Origin: Anaerococcus sp. Marseille-Q5996
GTDB lineage: Bacteria; Bacillota; Clostridia; Tissierellales; Peptoniphilaceae
DNA: 64,000 nucleotides
Assembly (NCBI RefSeq): GCF_946893725.1
Contig: NZ_CAMPPE010000005.1
Span: 86,620-150,619 of the forward strand
Reading direction: 5' to 3'
Of this stretch, positions 7,556-15,587 are shown in pieces. Position 1 is the stretch's first letter. Every line of letters begins with the position of its first letter. Below the pieces are notes generated by a model. The model had not been told where the DNA came from. It saw only the letters and a program-made list of their open reading frames with translations, and made no database searches. The translations under genes and the position numbers were made by a program.

Positions 7556-8803
7556 TTAGTAAAGTGAATGAATACCCCCATCTCTTGCTTCATTTGGTGT
7601 CAAAAATACCGGACTATTTTTCCTTAGCCTCATATTTTCCCCACCAATAATTCCTGCTGGCTCATCTGGCTTTACAAATGTATCATACATACATCCTACA
7701 CCTGAGACTACTTTTACAATGCCTATTTTATATTTGCCTGGCCTTTTGATATTGTAAAAGTCTTTTGTTTCATCGTATTTGCCTTCGTATGATTTTAATA
7801 TTTCTCTTAATTTTCCAATAATTTCATCGGCTATTTCATGGGCTTTGATAATACCATCTGCTGTCCTGCCTTCGCCTTCTTTGAAGGTGAAATCTATATG
7901 GAAAATATAGTCATCTACTGAAGGTGTGCCTGCCCTATCAAAGCTAATTTTTTCTTTTAATGTACCGTCACAAGAGCCCATATTTGCAGGTTGAAGGTCG
8001 TAGGCTTCTTCTACCCCTGTTATCATTGCCACTACGCCTTTTAGCTCTACTGTTTGGCCTTCTCCAAGTTTTCCTGATTTTTTACCGGCAATTGGCATCA
8101 CATCTAGGTTTGTGTTGGCTTCTTTTTCGTAATCTCCTGGTTTTATGATTTCTACACTCATATCAACTATTCTTTCTTGGCCATCTAAGGCATTTTTTGC
8201 AATGTTTTCATCGATAATTAGAGTGTGGCCGTCAATTTTATTTTCTTCGCCAAATTTTACTTGATCTATTTTTATGTAAGATTTTGTAAGTTTGCCTTCT
8301 TTTTTCTCATTCGGATCCTTTTTCTTGTCCCATTTTTTGCCACGTTTGGCCATTTTTTTGCTAAGTTCAACCATGGCCTTCATAGCATCTATTTCTGAAA
8401 GAGAATTTTCTCCTAAAACTTGAGTTTCAAAGCCCGATTCTGTTTTATTGTAGTCTAATACTAGGTCTACTTCCTCATTTGTTGCTACAAATGTTGCTTG
8501 TTGGCCTATGAAAGATAAACCCGCTGTTGCTATACCATTTTTTTCTAGCTCACCTATTACAGTTGTAAAATCTATGTGGTGGTTGCCCCAGCCATCTAGG
8601 GCTACTATTGCTGCATCAAGTCCTAATTCTTTGGCCATTTTAGCTGTTTCTACTGATGTTCTTTCCTTATCAGCTTGCTTATCAGCTACTCCCTTGGCAA
8701 TTACTCCTACAAATTCTAATCCATCATAAGATGAAACTACATTTACTATTGGGCACCTATAATGATGCATGGTTGTCATTTTTGTACTAGGGCCAAATCC
8801 CAT
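7556..8803 (-). CDS. PrdA-like protein, circularly permuted (PrdE-PrdD type fusion), no pyruvoyl cysteine
   Basis: 415 residues. Residues 1-160 (GPSTKMTTMHHYRCP, DGWGNHHIDFTTVIGELE) match PrdA residues about 434-595. Residues about 174-415 (YIKIDQVKFGEENKIDG, NLDVMPIAGK, GGIHSLY at the end) match PrdA about 191-433. The order is therefore reversed relative to PrdA, and the new termini fall at PrdA's own self-cleavage point. The Cys that becomes the pyruvoyl group in PrdA (HALTC|IGPASK) is absent, so no pyruvoyl cofactor is expected. In clostridia, PrdD and PrdE are separate PrdA-like accessory proteins; this looks like both in one chain. The role, perhaps assembly or scaffold of proline reductase, is inference. 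It has its own promoter. Confidence 0.8.
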   Translation of the reverse strand: MGFGPSTKMTTMHHYRCPIVNVVSSYDGLEFVGVIAKGVADKQADKERTSVETAKMAKELGLDAAIVALDGWGNHHIDFTTVIGELEKNGIATAGLSFIGQQATFVATNEEVDLVLDYNKTESGFETQVLGENSLSEIDAMKAMVELSKKMAKRGKKWDKKKDPNEKKEGKLTKSYIKIDQVKFGEENKIDGHTLIIDENIAKNALDGQERIVDMSVEIIKPGDYEKEANTNLDVMPIAGKKSGKLGEGQTVELKGVVAMITGVEEAYDLQPANMGSCDGTLKEKISFDRAGTPSVDDYIFHIDFTFKEGEGRTADGIIKAHEIADEIIGKLREILKSYEGKYDETKDFYNIKRPGKYKIGIVKVVSGVGCMYDTFVKPDEPAGIIGGENMRLRKNSPVFLTPNEARDGGIHSLY

Positions 8804-8866
8804 TTTTGCCTCCTGATTTTTTTGCTAAAGTAATATCGTATGTAAGAAAACCTTTTATCTAATATT

Positions 8867-8894
8867 ATTATAACACGTTCAGATTTATTGACAA
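8867..8894 (-). promoter_or_regulatory. Promoter of the permuted PrdA-like gene
   Basis: Minus strand: TTGTCA, 16-base spacer, TATAAT. About 65 bases upstream of the start codon. Confidence 0.7.
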
Positions 8895-8920
8895 GATTTC
8901 TACAATTGTAAATTGGCAAT

Positions 8921-8946
8921 AAAAAAAGCCTAGATTATCTAGGCTT
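8921..8946 (-). terminator. Terminator of the selenium/double-cubane operon
   Basis: AAGCCTAGATAATCTAGGCTT hairpin (21 bases, split here as AAGCCTAGA / TCTAGGCTT) followed by seven T on the minus strand; it overlaps the stop codon of the desulfurase-like gene. Confidence 0.85.
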
Positions 8947-10087
8947 ACTTGTTATTGTAGTCTTCAGCTATTTCTTTTACTGCTTTAATTGCAGCATCTA
9001 TTTCTTCTTCTGTGTTGAAATATGAAAAGGAAAATCTCACTATGCCTTGGTTTTCTGTGCCAAAGTGTTTGTGAATTAGTGGGGCGCAATGGGCTCCGGG
9101 TCTGGTTTGCATTTCATATTTTTCATCCAAAATTAGGGAAAATTCTGAGCTATCCATATCAGATAGATTAAAGGAGACAATTCCTGTAAAATCTCCCTCT
9201 GGTTTTTTAGAATAAATCTTAATGCCCTCTATATTTTCGATGCCCTCATAAAATCTTTTGGTCAATTTTTTTATTTTTTCATTTATATTTTCTATGCCAG
9301 TTTCTAAAAGAAATTTTAGGCTAGCATCCATGGCAATTTGGGAAAGGAAGTTGCTTGTCCCAACTTCAAAAATAGCTGGAAAGTCTTTTGGGTGACACTT
9401 ATCAAAAGAATTTACCCCTGATCCACCTGCAAAGACATTTGAAAAATCAAAATCTCCCACTTTTATTATTCCGCCAGTTCCTGATGGCCCGTAAAGGGAC
9501 TTATGGCCGGTAAAAACAAAAATGCTATTTGTATATTTTGACAAATCTACATCCACACAGCCTGCTGTCTGAGCCATGTCGATTATCATTACTAAATTAT
9601 ATTTATGTGCAATTTCGTGGATTTTGTCCAAGTCATTTAGATTTGCTAGCAGATTTGATGCGTGGTTTGTTACTATAAATCTTGTATTTTCTTTGATAAG
9701 TTCTGAAATCTTATCAAAATCTACTTCACAGTTTTCATCAAAATCTAGAAAAGACAAGCCCGCCCCTGATTGGTAAAGGGGCCTTAGGACAGAATTATGC
9801 TCAGTTGTTGTTGTAATTACATGGTCATTTTCTTTTACTAATGATTTGATGATCATATTTAGACCGAAACTAGCATTTTCTGTAAGGGCTATATCATTTG
9901 GATCTCCTATATGAAATATTTTTGCCAAGTCCATTTTGGTCTTATATATCCCCATCATAGAATTTTGTGAAAGGACGTGGCCTGACCTTGATGGATTGCC
10001 GTAGGATTCACTTTCTAAAAGCTCTATATATTTTTCCTTTAGTGACGCTGGTTTATGTAGGGTTGTAGCGGAGTTATCAAAGTACAT
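8945..10087 (-). CDS. Cysteine desulfurase-family (class V aminotransferase fold) enzyme, probable Se/S donor
   Basis: 380 residues. PLP lysine in FVFTGHKSLYGPSGTGG (about residues 187-203). Early motif MYFDNSATTLHKP and a loop Cys in TRPGAHCAPLIHKHFG (about 334-349). Belongs to the SufS/NifS-like branch that often sits beside selD, yedF and DUF3343. It probably releases S or Se from Cys/Sec for delivery to SelD. Last gene of the operon, overlapping the DUF3343 gene by 11 bases. Substrate preference (Cys versus Sec) cannot be told from sequence. Confidence 0.85.
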   Translation of the reverse strand: MYFDNSATTLHKPASLKEKYIELLESESYGNPSRSGHVLSQNSMMGIYKTKMDLAKIFHIGDPNDIALTENASFGLNMIIKSLVKENDHVITTTTEHNSVLRPLYQSGAGLSFLDFDENCEVDFDKISELIKENTRFIVTNHASNLLANLNDLDKIHEIAHKYNLVMIIDMAQTAGCVDVDLSKYTNSIFVFTGHKSLYGPSGTGGIIKVGDFDFSNVFAGGSGVNSFDKCHPKDFPAIFEVGTSNFLSQIAMDASLKFLLETGIENINEKIKKLTKRFYEGIENIEGIKIYSKKPEGDFTGIVSFNLSDMDSSEFSLILDEKYEMQTRPGAHCAPLIHKHFGTENQGIVRFSFSYFNTEEEIDAAIKAVKEIAEDYNNK

Positions 10088-10352
10088 ATTCTTCTATCAC
10101 TCTCTTTTTGCCCTCATGGTAGAGGGTGTATACTTTATCATAGTCTGATTTTTCTAGGATATTTAGAGCATTTTCCAATTCACTTTTGTCGACACGCAAG
10201 CAAAACCCACATCCAGCACCAATTTCGGTAGGAAGTGGGATTAGTCTTGCGCCAGCCAAATGCTCAGTTTTTTCAAGAGCAGCCATGGCAGCTGATGTGG
10301 TATCAAACGAAAATAGGATATGCTCTATTTCCTTAGCAAGGGTAGATGGCAT
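10077..10352 (-). CDS. DUF3343 putative Se/S carrier
   Basis: 91 residues. Conserved GAGCGFCLRV (about residues 45-54) with a C-x-x-C pair that could hold a persulfide or perselenide. Small proteins of this family occur mainly in organisms that use selenium, beside YedF and a NifS-like enzyme. Overlaps yedF by 20 bases and the desulfurase by 11, so it is tightly coupled. The carrier role is proposed for the family, not shown here. Confidence 0.8.
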   Translation of the reverse strand: MPSTLAKEIEHILFSFDTTSAAMAALEKTEHLAGARLIPLPTEIGAGCGFCLRVDKSELENALNILEKSDYDKVYTLYHEGKKRVIEEYVL

Positions 10353-10941
10353 TGTTTGATCTCATTGCTTCTACGATTTTGTACATATTGGTAATTTCAC
10401 CAACTGCGAGCTTATCTTTTTTGCCATAGTGGTCTAGGCAAAGTCCGCAAGAATATACTCTAACTCCACGGTTTTCAAGATTTTTTAAGTCTTCTATTGT
10501 TTTTTCGTTTTCTGTTGTAAGGAAAACTCCCCTGTTATAGAAGATGATTTCTACTGGTAAGTGGTCTTGTTCAGTTACTGAGTAGATAAATCCTTCTAGT
10601 AATTGTTTTGAGAAATCTTCATCTCCATCGCCAATTTTATCTGAGTTTACTATTACAACATAGTTGTTGCTTGTAGCACTATTTACTGAGTAGTCTTCGA
10701 TTTCTCTGTGGTCTCTTGATGCTTCTGTTTTTTCTAGGCTAACCTTGTATTTTCTTTCTCCAAGTTTTTCTACTTTTGAATTAATTTTTAATTCATTTGC
10801 CATTTTTGTTAGGTTTTCTGTAGAAACTTCGTTGTCTACTAGGATTTCAAATTCTGTTTCATCTGGATTTTCTCTTAAAGCTTTTTTTGTTTCAATTACT
10901 GGGATTGGGCAAGCTTTGCCAATTACATCTATTTCTCTCAT
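10333..10941 (-). CDS. yedF: YedF-like selenium metabolism protein (TusA-like + DsrE-like)
   Basis: 202 residues. Residues 1-70 form a TusA/SirA-like sulfur-carrier domain with the motif GKACPIPVIETKKAL (Cys 10); residues about 95-202 are DsrE-like with YSCGLCLDHYGK (about 159-170). This two-domain form is the selenium-associated YedF type. It lies 13 bases downstream of selD, which supports a role in moving Se toward selenophosphate synthesis. Confidence 0.88.
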   Translation of the reverse strand: MREIDVIGKACPIPVIETKKALRENPDETEFEILVDNEVSTENLTKMANELKINSKVEKLGERKYKVSLEKTEASRDHREIEDYSVNSATSNNYVVIVNSDKIGDGDEDFSKQLLEGFIYSVTEQDHLPVEIIFYNRGVFLTTENEKTIEDLKNLENRGVRVYSCGLCLDHYGKKDKLAVGEITNMYKIVEAMRSNNAIYPC

Positions 10942-10954
10942 TTTAATCTCCTTT

Positions 10955-11968
10955 TTATTTTACAATGATAGGGTAAGATCTTCTTGATTTTACTTCCCCT
11001 ATTTCATATATATCCATATTTTGCTTTTTAAACTCTTCTATGATTTGATCAGCAGTATCTCTATCAACTGCTACTAGTAGTCCACCACTGGTTTGTGGGT
11101 CAAATAATACCTCGCTCATAGCGAAATCATCCTTGTAAAATTCAACAACATTTTTTAGATAATTTCTATTATTTTGACCGCCTGTGGTGAATAAAAATTC
11201 ATTGGCTAAGTCAAGAGCTGGCTCTAGAACTGGGACTTGTTTGCTATCTACTATGATAGAAAAATCATCTCCTGCCATTTCTGATAAGTGGCCTAAAAGA
11301 CCAAAGCCTGTAACATCAGTTGCTGCGTGGATATCGTAGTTTACAAAAATATCTCTTGCATATTTATTTAGTAATTTCATCTGGTCAGTGCAGGCCTTAA
11401 AGTCCTCATCACTTACCATTCCTTGGTTGTAGGAACCTGTAATTAGCCCTGTTCCAAGTTTTTTAGTTAATAAAATTACATCCTTATCTTGAGGAGTATT
11501 ATTTTGCCAAATTTTATCAATAGCAACTTTTCCAGTTACTGACAAACCATATTTAGTTAGGTTATCGTGGATGGAGTGGCCACCTACTAGGGAAGCTTCC
11601 GCCTCACTTACCTTATCATTGCCCCCACGGAGGATTTGTCTTAAAATATCAAAATCTTCTTCCAACGGGAACATGGCAATGTTTAAAGCACTTACTACTT
11701 CTCCCCCCATAGCATAAATATCGCTTAGGGAATTTGCCGCTGCAATTTGCCCAAACAGGTATGGATCTTCTACCATAGCTGGGAAAAAGTCCAAAGTTTG
11801 GATTATTGCAGTTTTTCCATCTATATCTATAACAGCAGCGTCATCTTTGCCATCAAATCCTACAAGAACATCATCACGCCTATATGGGCTGATGTCTTTT
11901 AGTAAAGAATCTAAGTTTCCTGCAGCAATTTTGGCATTGCAGCCGCCGCAAACTTCTATTTTACTCAT
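10955..11968 (-). CDS. selD: Selenide, water dikinase (selenophosphate synthetase)
   Basis: 337 residues. Catalytic loop near the N-terminus is VCGGCNAKIA: Cys 10 and Lys 13 match the essential Cys17/Lys20 of E. coli SelD, so this is a Cys form, not a selenoprotein. Mg-ATP binding motifs include FDGKDDAAVIDIDG and FDPQTSGGLLVAV. Makes selenophosphate for SelA. The N-terminal extension seen in some SelD proteins is missing, leaving only six residues before the GGC loop. Sits 11 bases after the double-cubane reductase. Confidence 0.95.
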   Translation of the reverse strand: MSKIEVCGGCNAKIAAGNLDSLLKDISPYRRDDVLVGFDGKDDAAVIDIDGKTAIIQTLDFFPAMVEDPYLFGQIAAANSLSDIYAMGGEVVSALNIAMFPLEEDFDILRQILRGGNDKVSEAEASLVGGHSIHDNLTKYGLSVTGKVAIDKIWQNNTPQDKDVILLTKKLGTGLITGSYNQGMVSDEDFKACTDQMKLLNKYARDIFVNYDIHAATDVTGFGLLGHLSEMAGDDFSIIVDSKQVPVLEPALDLANEFLFTTGGQNNRNYLKNVVEFYKDDFAMSEVLFDPQTSGGLLVAVDRDTADQIIEEFKKQNMDIYEIGEVKSRRSYPIIVK

Positions 11969-11979
11969 TATCTTCCTTT

Positions 11980-13131
11980 TTATAACATTTCTATGAAGGC
12001 AGCCATTCTTGTATTTAACTGGCCTATGTCCGCTTTTGAGAAGTCAGTTTCTACAAACATATATGGTATTCCTTTTTCTTCTGTAACAAATCTTTTTATT
12101 TTTTCACGCTCAACTATATATGGGTGGCAGGCAACCAAGTCCATTTCGATAACTCCATCCGCATTGTATTTATCAATAAGTCTGCCAAGCAAGTCATAGC
12201 GATTTGTATCTGGGGTCATAACTGAGCAACCAATATCTAAATATCTACGAGCAATTGCCTCGTTGATGTCATCAGTTTCCAAATCTATATTGTTATCAAA
12301 ATTTTTCTCGCCAGAGCAGTTTTCAAAACTTACTACAACAGCACCATTATCCTCAATAGCTTTTATAACTTTTTCTGTAGCTCCACCCATTGGGCAACCT
12401 GTAACTATAATTCTAGGTTTTTTCTCTAATTTTTCTGGATCATATTCTGCACGAATTTTTTCGGCAATGGCATTTATCTCATCAGCCAAAATTGTCTTAT
12501 CCATTTTAAATTGTGATCCATAGGTTACATGGAAAAAGTCAAGGCCAGTCATTGGTGCTGGGTCCAGTTCCATAGTATCTGCCAAATTTTTTTGAGCATC
12601 TCTTATATCATTACCCACCTTTGACCATTTTATAAGATCTTCATCACTTATTTTTGTATCAAGTTTTTCTTCCAAGTAGGCTCTAAAATCAATTACTTCA
12701 TCCTTCCAATAGCGGAGGGCTTTTTCGTTTTGTGTTTGTGGCAGGTGCATGATATACATTGGCTTGATATCATTCATCAGCTCATACATTTTCTTTTTGC
12801 CATCACAGGTTGTTTCTCCAACAACTATGTCAGAAAAATAAAAAAATGGGCATTTGTCTGTTTTTGCAAAGCCATATGATGATTTAATAAGAGGGCAAAG
12901 ATTGGCTGGCAAATCTTTTTCTGCTTCTGGGATTGTCTCATCACTGGTTGAACAAAGTCCAACTGTACTTGCTCCTGCTGCCCAAGCTACTTCTTCTGGA
13001 AAATATGTACAGTAGGCTCCAACTAAAGGAATTCCCTTATCTTTTAATTTTTTAACATCTAAAAACGCGTTTTTTCTTTGTTCTGCAAATTCTTCAAAAA
13101 CTTCTGGTAATTCTTTTACTATATCTGTCAT
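11980..13131 (-). CDS. Double-cubane-cluster-type anaerobic reductase (HgdB/YjiM family)
   Basis: 383 residues, belonging to the 2-hydroxyacyl-CoA dehydratase D-component superfamily. Cysteines likely to bind clusters lie in VGAYCTYFPEEVAWAAGA (about 42), LCPLIKSSYGFAKTDKCPFF (about 78-95), GETTCDGKKKMYE (about 109) and GCPMGGATEKV. One subunit plus an adjacent activase, without a second dehydratase subunit or CoA transferase, fits the double-cubane (Fe8S9) reductases that perform ATP-driven reductions of small molecules. The natural substrate of these enzymes is unsettled. It overlaps its activase by 4 bases and precedes selD by 11. Confidence 0.85.
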   Translation of the reverse strand: MTDIVKELPEVFEEFAEQRKNAFLDVKKLKDKGIPLVGAYCTYFPEEVAWAAGASTVGLCSTSDETIPEAEKDLPANLCPLIKSSYGFAKTDKCPFFYFSDIVVGETTCDGKKKMYELMNDIKPMYIMHLPQTQNEKALRYWKDEVIDFRAYLEEKLDTKISDEDLIKWSKVGNDIRDAQKNLADTMELDPAPMTGLDFFHVTYGSQFKMDKTILADEINAIAEKIRAEYDPEKLEKKPRIIVTGCPMGGATEKVIKAIEDNGAVVVSFENCSGEKNFDNNIDLETDDINEAIARRYLDIGCSVMTPDTNRYDLLGRLIDKYNADGVIEMDLVACHPYIVEREKIKRFVTEEKGIPYMFVETDFSKADIGQLNTRMAAFIEML

Positions 13132-13901
13132 CTTTTTTTCTTCTCCTTTGCAAGTAAGGCTGCGCCGAAAGACCCGGCAAATTTGCCATTTTCTGTAGTA
13201 TGTACTGGTGTATTTAATTTTTCACTTAAAACTTTTGCAAAATATGGGACATTTGATAGGCCACCTGTCAGGATTACTTCATTTTTAATTTTTGCACGAC
13301 CTGCTAGCTGGCTTACTTTTTTTGCAACAGAATCAATAACTCCTGCAGCTATATCTTCTTTTTTTCTGCCCTCGCCAATATAATTTATGACCTCTGATTC
13401 AGCAAAAACTGTGCACATGGCACTTATTTCTATGGGATCTCCATTTTGAGCAATATCAAATAGTTCTTCTAAGGTTAGGTTTAATTTATCTGCCATAATT
13501 TCAATAAATCTTCCAGTCCCTGCCGAACACTTATCATTCATCAAAAAGTCAGCCACAAATCCATTCTCAAGGCTAATTACCTTGGTATCTTGGCCACCTA
13601 CATCGATAATCGTGGTGGTTGTTGCACCAGAGAGTTCTCGCCCACCCCTGGCATGGCAGGTGATTTCTGTAATTTCAAAATCAGCATAGGATACAGAAAT
13701 ACGACCGTATCCTGTGGCAACCGTGCGGCAATCTTCACTTTCTGGATAAACCCCATAATCATTTTCTAATTTATCTTTAATTAATCCTGCGGTTTCCTTG
13801 CTGGACCAACCGGTTGGCATTACAAAATGTTTGATGTCCTCATTTTTTATAAGAGTTATTTTTGCAGCAGTAGACCCAATGTCTATCCCCACATAATCCA
13901 T
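13128..13901 (-). CDS. Activator ATPase of the double-cubane reductase (acyl-CoA dehydratase activase family)
   Basis: 257 residues, ASKHA fold: phosphate-1 loop DYVGIDIGSTAAKITLI, phosphate-2 DVGGQDTKVI (about 94-103), cluster-binding Cys in MNDKCSAGTGRFIE, and TVFAESEVI. In this family a homodimer holds one [4Fe-4S] cluster between subunits and fires electrons into the partner using ATP. First gene of the six-gene operon, start set by GGAGGAAAA before ATG. A second cluster Cys is probably in ISAMCTVFAES. Confidence 0.92.
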   Translation of the reverse strand: MDYVGIDIGSTAAKITLIKNEDIKHFVMPTGWSSKETAGLIKDKLENDYGVYPESEDCRTVATGYGRISVSYADFEITEITCHARGGRELSGATTTTIIDVGGQDTKVISLENGFVADFLMNDKCSAGTGRFIEIMADKLNLTLEELFDIAQNGDPIEISAMCTVFAESEVINYIGEGRKKEDIAAGVIDSVAKKVSQLAGRAKIKNEVILTGGLSNVPYFAKVLSEKLNTPVHTTENGKFAGSFGAALLAKEKKKR

Positions 13902-14052
13902 TTTTCCTCCAATAAAATTAGTATCAAATAAAAAACGTTCTCACAAAGAAAAATAGTGTACTAGCCTTAGGCTTATTTTTCTAAATTGAAAAGTTATTTA
14001 AAATTTTTTAGCTAAGTGTACTTACTGAAAATTTCCAGTTTAGCTCTATTTT

Positions 14053-14081
14053 TACTAAACTTTTTATTAGAATATTGTCAA
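14053..14081 (-). promoter_or_regulatory. Promoter of the double-cubane/selD operon
   Basis: Minus strand: TTGACA, 17-base spacer, TTAGTA. About 150 bases of leader precede the activase start; I see no clear riboswitch in it. Confidence 0.5.
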
Positions 14082-14103
14082 TTTTTTGATAAGATATTTT
14101 AAC

Positions 14104-14127
14104 AAAAAAAGACGGGTTTCCCCGCCT
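14104..14127 (-). terminator. Terminator after the first TauE/SafE gene
   Basis: GGCGGGGAAACCCGTC stem-loop followed by seven T on the minus strand. Confidence 0.85.
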
Positions 14128-14139
14128 TTAAAAATTTAT

Positions 14140-15075
14140 TTAGTTTGCATCAAAAACTTCTTGAGTAATTTCTGGATCGATTATAAATGAATCTTCTTCT
14201 TTTTGGCTTCTGCTTTTTCTAATCATATTGAAAGCTGTGTAGTAGATTACTAATATGATTACGATTTTTAGAGCATCGATATTTGCGTTTTGAACACCAA
14301 GGTAAGCTGCAATTACTCCTAAAAGTCCAAATAAGTTTATGAAAAGTCCTGATGATCTATCATATGCCTCTTCTTTGATAAATTTCATACCAGCTGTTGG
14401 CATAAGGATTGCACAAGATCCCATCATGATTGGGAAAGCTGATTTGATATTCATACCTAAAAGTGAAACCATAGCCATGCATGGAGCATATAGACCAACA
14501 CCAGCACACATTAAAACACCTAGGATAAAGTTTCCGATAACTGCAACAACTAATTTAATTCCAGATAGGCCAATTGCAGTATTTTCCATATTAAATAATC
14601 CTAAGTATGGGTGAGTAATAAGCATAACTGTAGCTGCAATAGCCAATGCAGTCCCCATTACAAATTGAACTTTTTTCTCATCCATCTTTGCAATGATACC
14701 AGCTCCAATATATGATCCAATGGTAGCTGATGCTATCATCAAGACTAAGGTAAGTGGATCAACTGGTATAGCTGATGTAAATAAAATTGCTTCTAAGAGT
14801 GTAGGAAGTGAGCAAGAAGCATTTAAAGTTCCAGGAATAAGTCTATCATGAACCTTAACTCTCATTGCACCAAAAAGAGCTACGATGTTTCCAAATGAAC
14901 CTATACCAATAGTATCTCCAAAGTTTGCTAAAAATCCTATGAATGATTGCTTAATTTTATCAGATTTTGAAGTTTTCTTTAAATCTTCTTTGTTTTTATA
15001 GATGTCACGTCCAATAAATGCTGCATATCCAGCAAAATATGCATAATATAATCCCTTTAATATAGTAATTATCAT
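14140..15075 (-). CDS. TauE/SafE-family membrane permease (copy 1)
   Basis: 311 residues with about eight hydrophobic segments. Two internal-repeat-like regions carry the family pattern (NFGDTIGIGSFGNIVALFGA; GLYAPCMAMVSLLGMN). TauE/SafE proteins export sulfite, sulfoacetate or other small organic anions. It is a clear paralogue of 15588-16556 over its whole length, differing mainly at the C-terminal tail. Placement beside proline racemase and the reductase suggests a job in this pathway, such as export of 5-aminovalerate or movement of proline; that is inference. Confidence 0.85.
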   Translation of the reverse strand: MIITILKGLYYAYFAGYAAFIGRDIYKNKEDLKKTSKSDKIKQSFIGFLANFGDTIGIGSFGNIVALFGAMRVKVHDRLIPGTLNASCSLPTLLEAILFTSAIPVDPLTLVLMIASATIGSYIGAGIIAKMDEKKVQFVMGTALAIAATVMLITHPYLGLFNMENTAIGLSGIKLVVAVIGNFILGVLMCAGVGLYAPCMAMVSLLGMNIKSAFPIMMGSCAILMPTAGMKFIKEEAYDRSSGLFINLFGLLGVIAAYLGVQNANIDALKIVIILVIYYTAFNMIRKSRSQKEEDSFIIDPEITQEVFDAN

Positions 15076-15164
15076 TGGTATCTCCTTAAAATTTATTTTA
15101 TTTTTGTATTAATTTTTAAAATTATGAAAATGTTTTTATATTTTTTCTAATAAAAGAAAAATAA

Positions 15165-15278
15165 TTATCCTTTTAAGGTGACAGTCACTGGCACTTTAGA
15201 TATTCCATTGCCGACACGTCTTACTGTTTTGATTGCAGCAAATCTGTAATCAGCACTATTTTCCTGATGAAATCTCAT
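15165..15278 (-). CDS. 37-residue small protein upstream of TauE/SafE copy 1
   Basis: ATG preceded by AAAAGGAGTTACT, a good ribosome binding site. The peptide starts MRFHQENSADYRFAAIKTVR and ends VPVTVTLKG; it is basic and not hydrophobic. I do not recognise it. It is the first ORF after the promoter at 15415-15443 and lies 89 bases before the permease start. It could be a real small protein or a leader ORF controlling the permease. Rare runs of one amino acid are absent. Confidence 0.5.
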   Translation of the reverse strand: MRFHQENSADYRFAAIKTVRRVGNGISKVPVTVTLKG

Positions 15279-15393
15279 AGTAACTCCTTTTAAAAAATAA
15301 AAATTTGCCAGCCATATGATGTACTGATTTGAAAATATTTGCATAAAAAATACACCAATAAAAATAAAAATAAATTTAAAGATGTAAATGTTA

Positions 15394-15443
15394 TGTAAAC
15401 GATATTATATGTTAACATTATCAAATTAAAATCACTTTGTCAA
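15394..15443 (-). promoter_or_regulatory. Promoter of the 37-residue ORF/TauE copy 1, with cre-like site
   Basis: Minus strand: TTGACA (15438-15443), 17-base spacer, TAATGT (15415-15420). Just downstream, at 15394-15407, plus-strand TGTAAACGATATTA matches the catabolite-responsive element consensus TGNAANCGNTNNCA with one mismatch. The gap 15279-15587 otherwise holds only this promoter and the next terminator. Confidence 0.6.
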
Positions 15444-15547
15444 TCATTTTTAAAAAGTTTTTAAACTTGATTATTCTTTACCAAAAACCGGTTAATTTTT
15501 CTTTAATCTTATATATCTAGATGAAAGTGATTATAAGAATTTTAGGC

Positions 15548-15574
15548 AAAAAAAGACAAGGCCTAAGCCTTGCC
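15548..15574 (-). terminator. Terminator after TauE copy 2
   Basis: GGCAAGGCTTAGGCCTTGTC hairpin followed by seven T on the minus strand. Confidence 0.85.
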
Positions 15575-15587
15575 TAAAATATATTTT

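Noticed and set aside
11980-13901. Classical 2-hydroxyglutaryl-CoA dehydratase
   Set aside because: Only one dehydratase-like subunit is present and there is no CoA transferase; the pair fits the double-cubane type.
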